NCBI RefSeq assembly: GCF_900108105.1
Contig: NZ_FNUR01000003.1
Coordinates: forward strand, 310,001-374,000
Source of the DNA: Butyrivibrio sp. Su6
Lineage (GTDB): Bacteria; Bacillota; Clostridia; Lachnospirales; Lachnospiraceae
Length of the DNA stretch: 64,000 nucleotides
Reading direction: 5' to 3'
Of this stretch, positions 45,583 through 54,379 are shown piece by piece (the first letter of the stretch is position 1; the number at the start of each line of letters is the position of its first letter). The notes below the pieces were generated by a model, which was not told where the DNA came from, ran no database searches, and saw nothing but the letters and a program-made list of their open reading frames with translations. A program made the position numbers and the translations under genes.

Positions 45583-46782
45583 TTACTGCTCTGCAACCAT
45601 ATCAAGAGCAGCCCTTATAACTTGATCCATATTGTAATACTTGTACTGGCCAAGTCTTCCGCCAAAGAGGATGTTCCTGTACTCGCCGGCAAGTTCTGTG
45701 TACTGTGAAAAGAGCTTATTATTCTTTTCATCATTCATTGGATAATATGGCTCATCGCCATGCTTCCAGTTTGCAGGATACTCTCTTGTTATGATAGTTC
45801 CTTTGCCCGTGCCGTACTCGAAGTGCTTATGCTCGATCATCCTTGTATAAGGAATATCTCTTTCTGTATAGTTGACAACCGCATTGCCCTGGTAGTTATC
45901 AACATCAGGAAGTTCCTCAGTCTCGAATCTAAGTGATCTGTACTCAAGGGTTCCAAGCTTGTAACCAAAGAATTCGTCAATCATACCTGTGAAAAGAATC
46001 TTCTCGAAACTGTCACCATTTACTGATTCAAAAGGCTGCGCAGGAAGATTGCCCTCCATCTTTACAAAGTCATAATAATCAGTATCTGTCTTAACAGTTA
46101 TAGAACCTGAGACAAATGGCACTTCTCCCTCTTTTCCGATCAAAAGAAGCTTCTCAACAAGTGCAGTGTAACCTCCCATAGGGATACCCTGATATCTGTC
46201 ATTGAAGTAGTTGTTGTCATAGATATATCTCATAGGAAGTCTCTTGATGATAAAGGCAGGAAGGTCCTTGCAGTCTCTTCCCCACTGCTTCTCAGTATAG
46301 CCCTTAACAAGTTTCTCATAGATATCTCTACCGGCAAGAGAAAGAGCCTGCTCCTCAAGGTTGTCAGCAACAAACTCAGTTGTGCCCTTCTCCCTGTTCA
46401 TTCTCTCTATTTCTTCACCGGCCTGCTTGTCAATAATAGCCTTTGCTTCAGCAGGAGTCTTGATTCCCCACATCTTACTGAAGGTGTTCATGTTAAATGG
46501 AAGATTGTAAAGTTCATCCTTATAAGAAGCTACAGGGCAGTTAATATAGTTATTGAATTCAGCAAACCTGTTAACATAGTCCCACACCTCTTTATCTGAA
46601 GTGTGAAAAATGTGCGCGCCGTACTTATGCACATTTATTCCCATTTTGTTCTCTGTATAAATATTTCCGGCCACCTGTGACCTTTTGTCTATAACAAGGA
46701 CACTCTTGCCCTTAACAGCCATTTCATGCGCGAACACAGCTCCGAAAAGCCCCGCTCCAACCACCAGATAATCGTATTTCAT
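45583..46782 (-). CDS. glf: UDP-galactopyranose mutase
   Basis: 399 residues. FAD enzyme converting UDP-galactopyranose to UDP-galactofuranose. FAD fold 'DYLVVGAGLFGAVFA' (about 4-18) and 'VIDKRSQVAGNIYTE' (about 30-44) are intact, followed by 'HKYGAHIFHTSDKEVW' (about 51-67), 'LPFNMNTFSKMWG' and 'GRLGQYKYYNMDQVI' near the end, all hallmark Glf segments. Galactofuranose is used in surface glycans. It stands alone between two terminator-bounded genes but beside the glycan operon. Confidence 0.96.
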   Translation of the reverse strand: MKYDYLVVGAGLFGAVFAHEMAVKGKSVLVIDKRSQVAGNIYTENKMGINVHKYGAHIFHTSDKEVWDYVNRFAEFNNYINCPVASYKDELYNLPFNMNTFSKMWGIKTPAEAKAIIDKQAGEEIERMNREKGTTEFVADNLEEQALSLAGRDIYEKLVKGYTEKQWGRDCKDLPAFIIKRLPMRYIYDNNYFNDRYQGIPMGGYTALVEKLLLIGKEGEVPFVSGSITVKTDTDYYDFVKMEGNLPAQPFESVNGDSFEKILFTGMIDEFFGYKLGTLEYRSLRFETEELPDVDNYQGNAVVNYTERDIPYTRMIEHKHFEYGTGKGTIITREYPANWKHGDEPYYPMNDEKNNKLFSQYTELAGEYRNILFGGRLGQYKYYNMDQVIRAALDMVAEQ

Positions 46783-46831
46783 GATACTTCTCCTATCTCA
46801 ATTTATGATTATATCTGCTACATTATAACAG

Positions 46832-46868
46832 AAAAAAAATAGCTATGCGACTTATGTCACATAGCTAC
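46832..46868 (-). terminator. Terminator after the HTH regulator gene
   Basis: TAGCTATGCGAC (46840-46851) pairs with GTCACATAGCTA (46856-46867), followed by eight T on the minus strand. It isolates the regulator from glf. Confidence 0.88.
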
Positions 46869-46923
46869 TTAAATTTTCAATATAAAGCACTTACCTGTAT
46901 ATGGTCATGCGCCACTTTTGAAA

Positions 46924-47259
46924 TCAGTCAGCCTGGTACTTATCAAGCTGTGAGAAGTCACCCATCATATCAAGGATTTTCTTGCGTCCAGCCTTGTTAA
47001 GCTTAACATACTGCTGCATAACGCGGTTCTCAACAATCTTCTTGCCAAGATCAGTTCCCTGCTCCAGTGTTGAAAAATCAACTGGATTCAAGTTAAGACG
47101 ATCGCACATCTTTATAACTGTACCGTAAGCCATACCCTCGATCCCCCTATCAAGTGCTGTAACAAGTGTGCTATATGGAATAGACATATCTATTGCGAAC
47201 TGTCTGACACTCTTATACTGCTGTAAGATTTCTCTTTTTAAAATTTCTGCCTTTGTCAT
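46924..47259 (-). CDS. HTH DNA-binding regulator (Cro/CI-like)
   Basis: 111 residues. 'SVRQFAIDMSIPYSTLVTALDRG' (about 17-39) fits a lambda-repressor-type helix-turn-helix, with 'AYGTVIKMCDRLNLNPVDF' completing the bundle; the rest is a short unknown tail. It may bind the cluster of TTRACG motifs upstream of its own gene. AGGAGG precedes the ATG. It is a single gene flanked by terminators. The target genes are unknown; the adjacent glycan operon or glf are candidates by position. Confidence 0.8.
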   Translation of the reverse strand: MTKAEILKREILQQYKSVRQFAIDMSIPYSTLVTALDRGIEGMAYGTVIKMCDRLNLNPVDFSTLEQGTDLGKKIVENRVMQQYVKLNKAGRKKILDMMGDFSQLDKYQAD

Positions 47260-47326
47260 GTCATACCTCCTATTTATTTTTTATCTTGTGAATAATCATT
47301 CTTTTGGCAAAGTAAAGTCTACCACA

Positions 47327-47549
47327 TTAACGTTTTTTCGTCATTCACTTTTTAGGGGAATTTTCTAATAAATTTTCATCAAGTTTGACGAGGGTTTTTT
47401 GGCATTTTAACGAAAATGCATATGATAACAAGAATTTGCGAAAGTGTTCACACTTTTTTCACAATTCATTGTTACAATGATGACTTTTTTACGTTAACAG
47501 CATATTGACGCACATTCGTTAACCGAAGGAATTATCAGAACAATTGACG
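47327..47549. promoter_or_regulatory. Upstream region of the HTH gene with repeated TTRACG motifs
   Basis: Within this ~220-bp non-coding stretch TTRACG occurs, in either orientation, near 47327, 47385, 47407, 47492, 47505, 47518 and 47544, plus CGTCA at 47339. The last four start 13, 13 and 26 bp apart. The region otherwise is AT-rich without a gene. Candidate operators of the HTH regulator; the link is inference. Confidence 0.5.
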
Positions 47550-47578
47550 AAAAAACAAACAGCACCAGAGTGCTGTTT
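47550..47578 (-). terminator. Terminator after the zinc-ribbon gene
   Basis: AAACAGCAC (47557-47565) pairs with GTGCTGTTT (47570-47578), loop 4 nt; GTTTTTT follows on the minus strand. It ends the glycan operon. Confidence 0.85.
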
Positions 47579-47630
47579 ATCATCATATAATGTATGTTAT
47601 TTTGTTTTGTGTCTATACCTGAATTCCGAA

Positions 47631-48368
47631 TTATCCCCTTATTTCCTGAATTCTATTGGTTAAATATACCATAATCTCATTGTAGGTATCTTTCGGAATA
47701 CTATAAATTTTATGAACATTTCCCTCACATTGAACGTCTATAGCGCCCATTTTACGCCTAACTGCGACGATTTTTATGAAGTCAGTCACATCAGTTTTAT
47801 TTATCCTGTCAGGAGAAAACTCCATCCTGTCGCCGTAGATCTTAAGTTTTCCAACCATAAGTCCACTTGTAGCTTCTACATCATAGTCAGGCTCTTCCTC
47901 ACCGAGGATCATCTGGAATCCCTTTTCTCCAATATCTGAAACCATTTTAGGCTCGGTAAACTGCTCAGCCGCAATCTCTTTAGGAGTATGGCCAGCTCCT
48001 GTTCCCTCCAAAGGATTCACATTTGTCTCAATAAGGCTTGTGAGAGAATTGAAATAAGCCCTGATCTCAAAGTCAGAATCTATAAGGATCTGTATTACTT
48101 TAGTCCTCACACCGCTTCTGAACTTGATAGTATGAAAGCCTCCGTTGATATTAAAAAAAACACCATTTCCGGGCGTAGCCTCATAGAGAATTCTCTCATC
48201 CACAAAGATAAGCATCTCCCCGGCAACATTTTCTCTTTGCCCCACACTGTAAATAGTGATAAAAAATGTTTTGCTCTCGTCAAAGAGGCGAGTCCCGCAA
48301 AGGGGACAAAAATTTAGTTTTGAACTTATTTTATCATCTAAGATCTGCTTGCAATTATGACAACGCAT
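47631..48368 (-). CDS. Zinc-ribbon protein of unknown function
   Basis: 245 residues. N-terminal zinc ribbon 'MRCHNCKQIL' ... 'LNFCPLCGTRLF' gives two CxxC pairs (Cys3/6, Cys21/24). A beta-rich middle domain (about 30-110) and a C-terminal domain (about 165-245) with 'LMVGKLKIYGDRMEFSPDRIN', similar in pattern to PH-like GRAM folds, follow. No signal or membrane segment. It follows the GT2-methyltransferase gene by 3 nt, so it belongs to the glycan operon as its last gene. Role there is not evident. Confidence 0.65.
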   Translation of the reverse strand: MRCHNCKQILDDKISSKLNFCPLCGTRLFDESKTFFITIYSVGQRENVAGEMLIFVDERILYEATPGNGVFFNINGGFHTIKFRSGVRTKVIQILIDSDFEIRAYFNSLTSLIETNVNPLEGTGAGHTPKEIAAEQFTEPKMVSDIGEKGFQMILGEEEPDYDVEATSGLMVGKLKIYGDRMEFSPDRINKTDVTDFIKIVAVRRKMGAIDVQCEGNVHKIYSIPKDTYNEIMVYLTNRIQEIRG

Positions 48369-48371
48369 TGA

Positions 48372-49916
48372 CTACTCTTCGTCTCCTTTGAAAAATTCCT
48401 CATCTATAATGATACCATTTTGTTTGACAAATTGTGAAGCCCTCACCTTGCACACGTCAGTCCTGTCTATTAAAGCCACGTCAAAAGAATGATTCTTCCA
48501 GGGCAGTCTGCAGAGATTTAGATCCCCCCAGGCGACCGAATCGGCCATATTTCTTGCGATGCTTGCTGCAAAAGGCACCCTGCAAACGCCCGCCACATAT
48601 ATATCAGGAATTTCATGTTTTAAAAACGATGCAGTAGCCCCAAATCCGCAGGTAAAATCAATTACTCTCAGTGGTTCTTTTCGCTCATTATATAGCTCCA
48701 CTATTGCCTTACAGGCTTCATCCCAGTGAAGGCTGTAGCCCCAGACATCAAATCCCCACTTGTCTATAAACTTCTGTCGTCCTTTTTCCATGGCGTCATT
48801 ATGCCCCTCAAAACCGCTGCCTCCATGGTGATAGATAAAGCTGTTATCGCAGACAAGCTGCATAAATCCCGCTCTTGCAAGCCTCATTCCAAGGTCATCA
48901 TCCTCAAAATACCCCGGGGAGAAGAGTCCGTCAAACACATCCCTTCCAGGTGCCACCACATCAAGGGCTTCTTTGGAGACCATAAGTGCAAAGCCTGTAA
49001 GTCTAAAACGCCTGATATAAGGATCATGCTTTGGTATACTCATATCCTTTGAATAGCTATTAAAGATCCTAAGGCTCTCCTCAAGAGGAAGTTCCTTGTG
49101 CCACAGCTGTCCCAGGTCTCTCCCTGCATACTTTTCAAAATTCTTTGGCTCTATTTCCTGAAGTGATGCGCTGTTTGACAAAGCCGACACTGCGCCGACA
49201 TTTCTGTCCTCATAAAGTCCCATTCTAAGGAAGAACACAGCGTTTGGCATAAGTACCGCATCATTATTTAAAAAGAAAATATCCCTGTCCTTATCACAGT
49301 TTTTGGCTCCTAGGTTGCAGCCTAAGGGAAAGCCCATATTTTCTTCATTCTCAATAAGCCTAAAGTCATATGAAGCAGAGCCTTCCTTTTCTCTCAGATA
49401 CTCTTTTACCATTTCATCAGTGGAATTATTATCCACGACCACAACCTCTGTATCCTCAAGAAAACAGGTATTTTCAATGCTCTCAATGCACTTTTTCAAA
49501 AGCTCAGGATCATTGTAAGAAAGTACCATTATACTTAGCTTTTTTACCCTGAGCGAGCAGTCTTTTTCCAATTCAAAAAGCATATCTCTGATAGCCGCAG
49601 CATCCTCGGGCACCTCACAATAAAGAAGTGCCTGCTGCACACAAAGATATGCTTTATTAATGTTTACGTCCTTATAAAAAAGTCCCAACATGTAAAAGAG
49701 CTCATAGTTTTGGGGATCATACTTCATCCCCCTTGCTATAGCATCAAATTCTGCAAAACTGTCCTCAAGCGCCTCCCAGAGAGAGGCCTCAAGAAGGCAA
49801 AGTCTGGCCGCATCCTCATCAGTCTGCCGGTCAATATGAAGAAACTCCTCCTGGAACTCGTAGAGGGCCTCCTTGTAATCTCCGCTTGAAATCAGCTCCT
49901 GCAGTCTTTCGTACAT
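48372..49916 (-). CDS. Three-part protein: TPR-like N-terminus, GT2 glycosyltransferase, methyltransferase-like C-terminus
   Basis: 514 residues. About 1-120: helical TPR-like repeats ('NYELFYMLGLFYKDV', 'KAYLCVQQALLY'). About 125-375: GT2 domain, 'KLSIMVLSYNDPELLKKCIESI' at its start, 'VVVVDNNSTDE' (about 158-168), 'FFLNNDAVLMP' as the DxD-like site and 'GYFEDDDLGMRLARAGF' (about 342-358) typical of rhamnosyl/GT2 enzymes. About 415-514: 'RVIDFTCGFGATASFL' is a SAM-binding motif I-like start, followed by 'HSFDVALIDRTDV'. The C-terminal part is short for a full methyltransferase. Probable role: sugar transfer, perhaps with methylation of the glycan end. Confidence 0.75.
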   Translation of the reverse strand: MYERLQELISSGDYKEALYEFQEEFLHIDRQTDEDAARLCLLEASLWEALEDSFAEFDAIARGMKYDPQNYELFYMLGLFYKDVNINKAYLCVQQALLYCEVPEDAAAIRDMLFELEKDCSLRVKKLSIMVLSYNDPELLKKCIESIENTCFLEDTEVVVVDNNSTDEMVKEYLREKEGSASYDFRLIENEENMGFPLGCNLGAKNCDKDRDIFFLNNDAVLMPNAVFFLRMGLYEDRNVGAVSALSNSASLQEIEPKNFEKYAGRDLGQLWHKELPLEESLRIFNSYSKDMSIPKHDPYIRRFRLTGFALMVSKEALDVVAPGRDVFDGLFSPGYFEDDDLGMRLARAGFMQLVCDNSFIYHHGGSGFEGHNDAMEKGRQKFIDKWGFDVWGYSLHWDEACKAIVELYNERKEPLRVIDFTCGFGATASFLKHEIPDIYVAGVCRVPFAASIARNMADSVAWGDLNLCRLPWKNHSFDVALIDRTDVCKVRASQFVKQNGIIIDEEFFKGDEE

Positions 49917-49919
49917 GTC

Positions 49920-50846
49920 TCACCTTACAGTTTGATCATAGTTATCGATAGAATCCAAAAATGAAGTCTCAGCTCTAAATCCGGTATCTTCCATGAGCTT
50001 TTTCACCGATGGTTTAAAAGAAACATAGGGCATTGGATCATTTCCAAAGTGCAAAAGCTTTTCATCTGCCCCAAGATGATCTGCTGCCTCTTTTACAAAG
50101 GCTTTCAGCTCCTTATAATCGCCGCTTGCAATATTGTAAACTTCGCCATCTCTTCCTTTTTCTCCAAGAAGCATAATGGCCCTGGCTGCATCTTTTGCAT
50201 CCAGATAGTCCCAATACTGTCTGCAGGAACTTAAGAATACATCTTCGCCTCTTTTTAGTTTCATCACCAGATCCGGCAGCATTCTGCCAGATGGCTCATA
50301 CTTTCCTATGAGGCTGAAAATTCTGCCCCACACAAAGTGTATTTCGGCTTTTTTCGCTTTATTCTTTAGAAGATGGTAAGCTGCTGCCTTTGCAGCTCCA
50401 TAGGCGGAAAACGGCTCTAAAAGCGCATTTTCATCAAGCTCTTTTGAATCAGTCTTAACACCATACTCCGCCTGAGATCCAATGCCGACAAAGGCCACTT
50501 TAGCCCCTTTTTTAGCAAAAGAAATAGCGCTGTCCATAGCTTTAAGGCTTCCGTCTATGTTTTTTAGCTGAGCATCAAAGTCATCCCTTCCACCGCCCCA
50601 GGACAGGTGAAAAAAGATAACCTCTTTATCCTTAACATCCTCTTCATCAATAAGAGTCCCAATCTTGTCGTAGTCCTCCATATTGATGAAGCGTGATTTC
50701 AAATTTTGAACATTTCCAAATCTGTCATTGTGGAGTGAACCTTCTCTTCCAATGGCATAAACAACATAGTCATTTTCCAAAAGTTCCTCTACAAGATTGA
50801 CACCTGCAAATCCAAATGCGCCTGTTACAATAGCAGTCCTCATCAT
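49920..50846 (-). CDS. NAD(P)-dependent sugar epimerase/reductase (extended SDR)
   Basis: 308 residues. 'AIVTGAFGFAGVNLVEELLE' (about 5-24) is the GxxGxxG NAD(P) site; 'SAYGAAKAAAYHLL' (about 147-160) supplies YxxxK; 'KAYNIASGDY'-like 'EVYNIASGDYKEL' lies in the C-terminal substrate part. Next to rfbG and rfbH it is best read as the last reductase making the CDP-3,6-dideoxyhexose (like RfbJ/paratose synthase), but an epimerase is possible. The start overlaps the rfbH stop by 4 bp, so the two are coupled. Confidence 0.75.
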   Translation of the reverse strand: MMRTAIVTGAFGFAGVNLVEELLENDYVVYAIGREGSLHNDRFGNVQNLKSRFINMEDYDKIGTLIDEEDVKDKEVIFFHLSWGGGRDDFDAQLKNIDGSLKAMDSAISFAKKGAKVAFVGIGSQAEYGVKTDSKELDENALLEPFSAYGAAKAAAYHLLKNKAKKAEIHFVWGRIFSLIGKYEPSGRMLPDLVMKLKRGEDVFLSSCRQYWDYLDAKDAARAIMLLGEKGRDGEVYNIASGDYKELKAFVKEAADHLGADEKLLHFGNDPMPYVSFKPSVKKLMEDTGFRAETSFLDSIDNYDQTVR

Positions 50847-52192
50847 TCCCTTCCAAGGGCCTTTCTGATAATGCTGGCCATAAACTTAATCTTTTTCTCA
50901 TTCATTCCCGGATAAACGCCTACCCAGAATGCATTGTTCATAACTCTATCTGTAACTTCAAGAGAACCTACAACTCTGTAGTCTGTGCCCTCTTTATACT
51001 CAGCAAAGCAAGGATGTCTCAAGATATTTCCAGAGAAAAGAAGTCTTGTCTGAATATTGTTTGCTTCAAGAGCCTTTGTTATATCATTTCTTGATACACC
51101 GCTCTCCTCTTTTACGCACATGATAAAGCCAAACCATGAAGGATTGGAGTTCTCTGCTGCCTCAGGAAGAATAAGAACATCGCTTACGCTCTCAAGCTCT
51201 TTTTTAAGCATTTCCCAGTTATTTCTGCGGGCATTTGCAAAAGGAATAAGCTTATCAAGCTGAGCACATCCAACTGCTGCCTGCATATCTGTTGCTTTGA
51301 GATTGTAACCAAGATGGCTGTATACGTATTTGTGGTCGTATCCAACAGGAAGGTCTCCAAACTTGCCGTCAAATCTGTGGCCGCAGAAGTTGTCTTTTCC
51401 GGGAGGACATACACAGTCTCTTCCCCAGTCTCTGAAGCTTCTTACCATTCTGTGCAAGAGTCCGTTGTTGGTATAAACGCATCCGCCTTCTCCCATAGTG
51501 ATATGGTGTGGCGGGTAAAAGCTTGATGTTCCGATATCGCCCCAGGTTCCTGTAAATCTTGTTTCACCGTCGATCTCATATTTTGAGCCGAGAGCATCAC
51601 AGTTATCCTCAATAAGCCATAAATTATGCCTGTCGCAGAACTCTCTTACATGCTTTAAGTCGAAAGGATTACCTAAGGTATGCGCGATCATAACTGCCTT
51701 TGTCTTTTCACTCAAGGCCTCTTCAAGCCTGTTCACATCAATGTTGTACTGAGGAATTGTAACGTCAACAAATACAGGAACTGCGCCGTACTGGATGATA
51801 GGTGCGATAGTTGTAGGGAATCCGCAGGCAACTGTTATTACTTCGTCGCCTTTTTTCACTCTTCTGTCCCCAAGTTCAGGAGCTGTAAGAGCCATAAATG
51901 CGATGAGGTTAGCTGAAGATCCGCTATTTACAAGGCTTACGCCCTTTACTCCAAGGAGCTTTCCAAATCTCTCTTCAAATTCATCTGTATATCTTCCAGC
52001 TGTAAGCCAGAAATCAAGGGATGAATCCACAAGGTTTTTAACTTCTTTCTCATCGAAGACTCTTCCTGAATAGGGAATCCTGTCACCTTCTTCAAAGCCT
52101 GTATTATCTACCTTCAAAAATTTATCATAGTAATCTGCCACAAGATCCAAGATTTGCTTTCTTGCAGCCTTTTGTGCTTCATTGTCTATCAT
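50843..52192 (-). CDS. rfbH: CDP-4-keto-6-deoxyglucose 3-dehydrase (RfbH/E1)
   Basis: 449 residues of the DegT/aminotransferase fold. The key sign is His where aminotransferases have the PLP Lys: 'SFYPPHHITMGEGG' (about 223-236), the pattern of the PMP-dependent [2Fe-2S] dehydrase E1/ColD-like enzymes. Other segments: 'NSGSSANLIAFMAL' (about 79-92) and a Cys cluster, 'CVCPPGKDNFCGH' (about 258-270), consistent with the iron-sulfur site. It removes the C3 hydroxyl from CDP-6-deoxy-4-keto-glucose with a reductase (E3) that is not in this window. Stop overlaps the next gene. Confidence 0.92.
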   Translation of the reverse strand: MIDNEAQKAARKQILDLVADYYDKFLKVDNTGFEEGDRIPYSGRVFDEKEVKNLVDSSLDFWLTAGRYTDEFEERFGKLLGVKGVSLVNSGSSANLIAFMALTAPELGDRRVKKGDEVITVACGFPTTIAPIIQYGAVPVFVDVTIPQYNIDVNRLEEALSEKTKAVMIAHTLGNPFDLKHVREFCDRHNLWLIEDNCDALGSKYEIDGETRFTGTWGDIGTSSFYPPHHITMGEGGCVYTNNGLLHRMVRSFRDWGRDCVCPPGKDNFCGHRFDGKFGDLPVGYDHKYVYSHLGYNLKATDMQAAVGCAQLDKLIPFANARRNNWEMLKKELESVSDVLILPEAAENSNPSWFGFIMCVKEESGVSRNDITKALEANNIQTRLLFSGNILRHPCFAEYKEGTDYRVVGSLEVTDRVMNNAFWVGVYPGMNEKKIKFMASIIRKALGRE

Positions 52193-53229
52193 TAATTAAA
52201 ATACTCCTTTATTTCTTTTTCCATAACTTCTATTGCGTGCCCCTCAAGGTACCCACGGGTCCACTCAGCCGTCTTTTCAACAGCCATATCAATATCCCAC
52301 TTTGGCGCCCAGCCCAGTCTGCTCTTAATTTTTGAGCAGTCGAGCTTAAGATAATTGGCCTCGTGAGGTCCATTATCAGATTTAATCTCAATATCAGGCT
52401 TGCCATATTTTTCCTTAAATAACCTGGCAATCTTAAGGGTGGTAACAGCATCAGACTCGTTGGGACCTACATTATAGTAGCCCGCATAACCACCATCTTC
52501 ATACTGCTTCTGAGCGATCAAAAGATATGCTGACAAAGCCTCAAGTACATGCTGATATGGCCTTGTAGAATCAGGATTTCTAAGTGTTATCTTTTGTCCG
52601 CTTCTGGCCGCTCTTACGCAGTCAGGAACAATCCTGTCTTTTGCAAAATCACCGCCGCCTATAACATTTCCGGCTCTGGCTGTGGATGTAGCAATTCCAA
52701 GTTCCTTAAAAAAAGAATTGATATATGAATGAGTGACAAGCTCAGAACAGGACTTGCTGTTGGAATACGGGTCATAGCCGTCCAGCTTCTCATCCTCTCT
52801 GTAGCCCCATTCCCACTCATTGTTCTGATAAACCTTATCAGTTGTAACATTCAAAAAAGATCTGACAGTGCCTGACTCTCTCACGCACTCGCAGATATTT
52901 ACCGTACCCATGACATTTGTTTCATAGGTATAGCGCGGTCTTTCATAAGAATCTCTGACAATGGGCTGGGCAGCCAGATGAAAAACTATCTCCGGTTTTG
53001 CCTCGTCAAAGAAACTTTTTAATTTGTCAAAATCTCTGATATCTCCAATACATGAGCAAATATCATCACCCACTTTGGAAATCTCAAATAAATTCTCATC
53101 TCCCTCAGGAGATAATGCATAGCCATAGACTTTAGCTCCGGCCATGACCAGGATCTTGGTCAGCCAGCTTCCCTTAAAGCCTGTATGCCCGGTGACAAGC
53201 ACCCTTTTTCCTTTGTAAAACTCTAACAT
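52192..53229 (-). CDS. rfbG: CDP-glucose 4,6-dehydratase
   Basis: 345 residues, extended SDR. NAD site 'VLVTGHTGFKGSWLTKIL' (about 10-27), 'FHLAAQPIVRDSYERPRYTYETN' region (about 83-105), catalytic 'TTDKVYQN' and 'DPYSNSKSCSE' (YxxxK variant region) match RfbG rather than the dTDP enzyme RfbB. It makes CDP-4-keto-6-deoxyglucose from CDP-glucose, the substrate of the next gene product, RfbH. Start and stop are shared or overlapped with neighbours by 1 bp. The CDP-glucose-forming rfbF is not in the window. Confidence 0.93.
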   Translation of the reverse strand: MLEFYKGKRVLVTGHTGFKGSWLTKILVMAGAKVYGYALSPEGDENLFEISKVGDDICSCIGDIRDFDKLKSFFDEAKPEIVFHLAAQPIVRDSYERPRYTYETNVMGTVNICECVRESGTVRSFLNVTTDKVYQNNEWEWGYREDEKLDGYDPYSNSKSCSELVTHSYINSFFKELGIATSTARAGNVIGGGDFAKDRIVPDCVRAARSGQKITLRNPDSTRPYQHVLEALSAYLLIAQKQYEDGGYAGYYNVGPNESDAVTTLKIARLFKEKYGKPDIEIKSDNGPHEANYLKLDCSKIKSRLGWAPKWDIDMAVEKTAEWTRGYLEGHAIEVMEKEIKEYFN

Positions 53230-54251
53230 TACTCTTCCTTTTGTACTTCTAAAGCTTCCTTTTCATAATCTTCTGCAAGCTCACTGTTGCCAAGGGCTCT
53301 GTAGCATTTGGCAATCGCAAGCCTTGGAAGCTCTTTTGATTTTTTAACATCCAGAATGCTCTCGCACTCGTATGCTGCATTATAATACCACACTATAGCC
53401 TCATCATAGTCCTTTTGGCTATAGTAAAAATCACCAAGTTCGTAGCAAACCTCACTGGACATTTCAGTTATTGCGTCTTTTAAGGCATACTTCAAAAGAG
53501 CTGACACATCTCCCTCTATCACAGCAATATGCGACAGAATGCAGCTTCCCTCTTTTATCTCATCAAGACTTCTGTGGGTATCCTTTAGTGATTCTTCAAA
53601 AAAACTTTTTGCTTTCAAAAAGTCATCATCAGTTCCGGCCATCATCAGCTCTCTTGCATACATCCCATAAAGGCGCCTTGACAGGAATTTCCCATCTGCG
53701 ATGGCCTTTCTGAATGTATTCAAATCTCTGGCAGAGTGATTCTCACCGGGATTGTGTATGATCTCAATCTCAGAATTAACGATAACAGGATCCAAAACCA
53801 CCTGTTCATGAATAGGGTCTTCCCATGTAAAATACCTGACTCTCTTAAAGAGCTTTGGTCTTAATTCTCTATCAAAGTTATAAACCGTCCTAAAAGACAA
53901 CTGGTTACAATAGTACATCTGTACGATGTCAATATCAAGCTCTTCCAGATCTCTTTTCATCTGCAAAAACCTTTCCCTGTTTGTCTCATCCAGCTCCTCA
54001 TCTGCATCTGCCGAATATATGTAGTCACAGGTTGCCTTGGAAAAAGAGAAATTTCTGGCCTCACTAAAATCTCCGGTCCACTTAAAGTCGTAAACTTTAG
54101 CACCGAAGGCATTCGCAATTTCTTTTGTCCTGTCTGTAGACCCGGTATCAACCACAATCATCTCGTCAACAAGGCCTTTTAGGCTGCCAAGGCACTTCTC
54201 AAGGCAATTTTCTTCATTTTTAACTATCATACAGAGACTGATCGTAACCAT
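53229..54251 (-). CDS. GT2 glycosyltransferase with C-terminal TPR-like repeats
   Basis: 340 residues. N-terminal 'TISLCMIVKNEENCLEKCLGSL' (about 3-24), 'MIVVDTGSTDRTKEIA' (about 32-47) and the DxD-like 'YIYSADADEEL' (about 76-86) define the GT2 family that includes SunS-type transferases. The C-terminal half is helical, with 'ALLKYALKDAI', 'EVCYELGDFYYSQKDYDEAIVWYYNAAYE' as TPR units. It is the first gene of the dideoxysugar operon, 128 bp from the divergent lipoprotein gene, so the operon promoter should lie in that gap. Donor and acceptor unknown. Confidence 0.85.
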   Translation of the reverse strand: MVTISLCMIVKNEENCLEKCLGSLKGLVDEMIVVDTGSTDRTKEIANAFGAKVYDFKWTGDFSEARNFSFSKATCDYIYSADADEELDETNRERFLQMKRDLEELDIDIVQMYYCNQLSFRTVYNFDRELRPKLFKRVRYFTWEDPIHEQVVLDPVIVNSEIEIIHNPGENHSARDLNTFRKAIADGKFLSRRLYGMYARELMMAGTDDDFLKAKSFFEESLKDTHRSLDEIKEGSCILSHIAVIEGDVSALLKYALKDAITEMSSEVCYELGDFYYSQKDYDEAIVWYYNAAYECESILDVKKSKELPRLAIAKCYRALGNSELAEDYEKEALEVQKEE

Positions 54252-54379
54252 ACTATACCCCCTGGATATGCGATATTATTATAATAATCGTAACGTTTTA
54301 TAGTATATTTTTCAATATCCTTTACCTTGAAACAAACATAATGTAAACTAAAAGGAGTTTTGAAAAGGGACATATTTTA

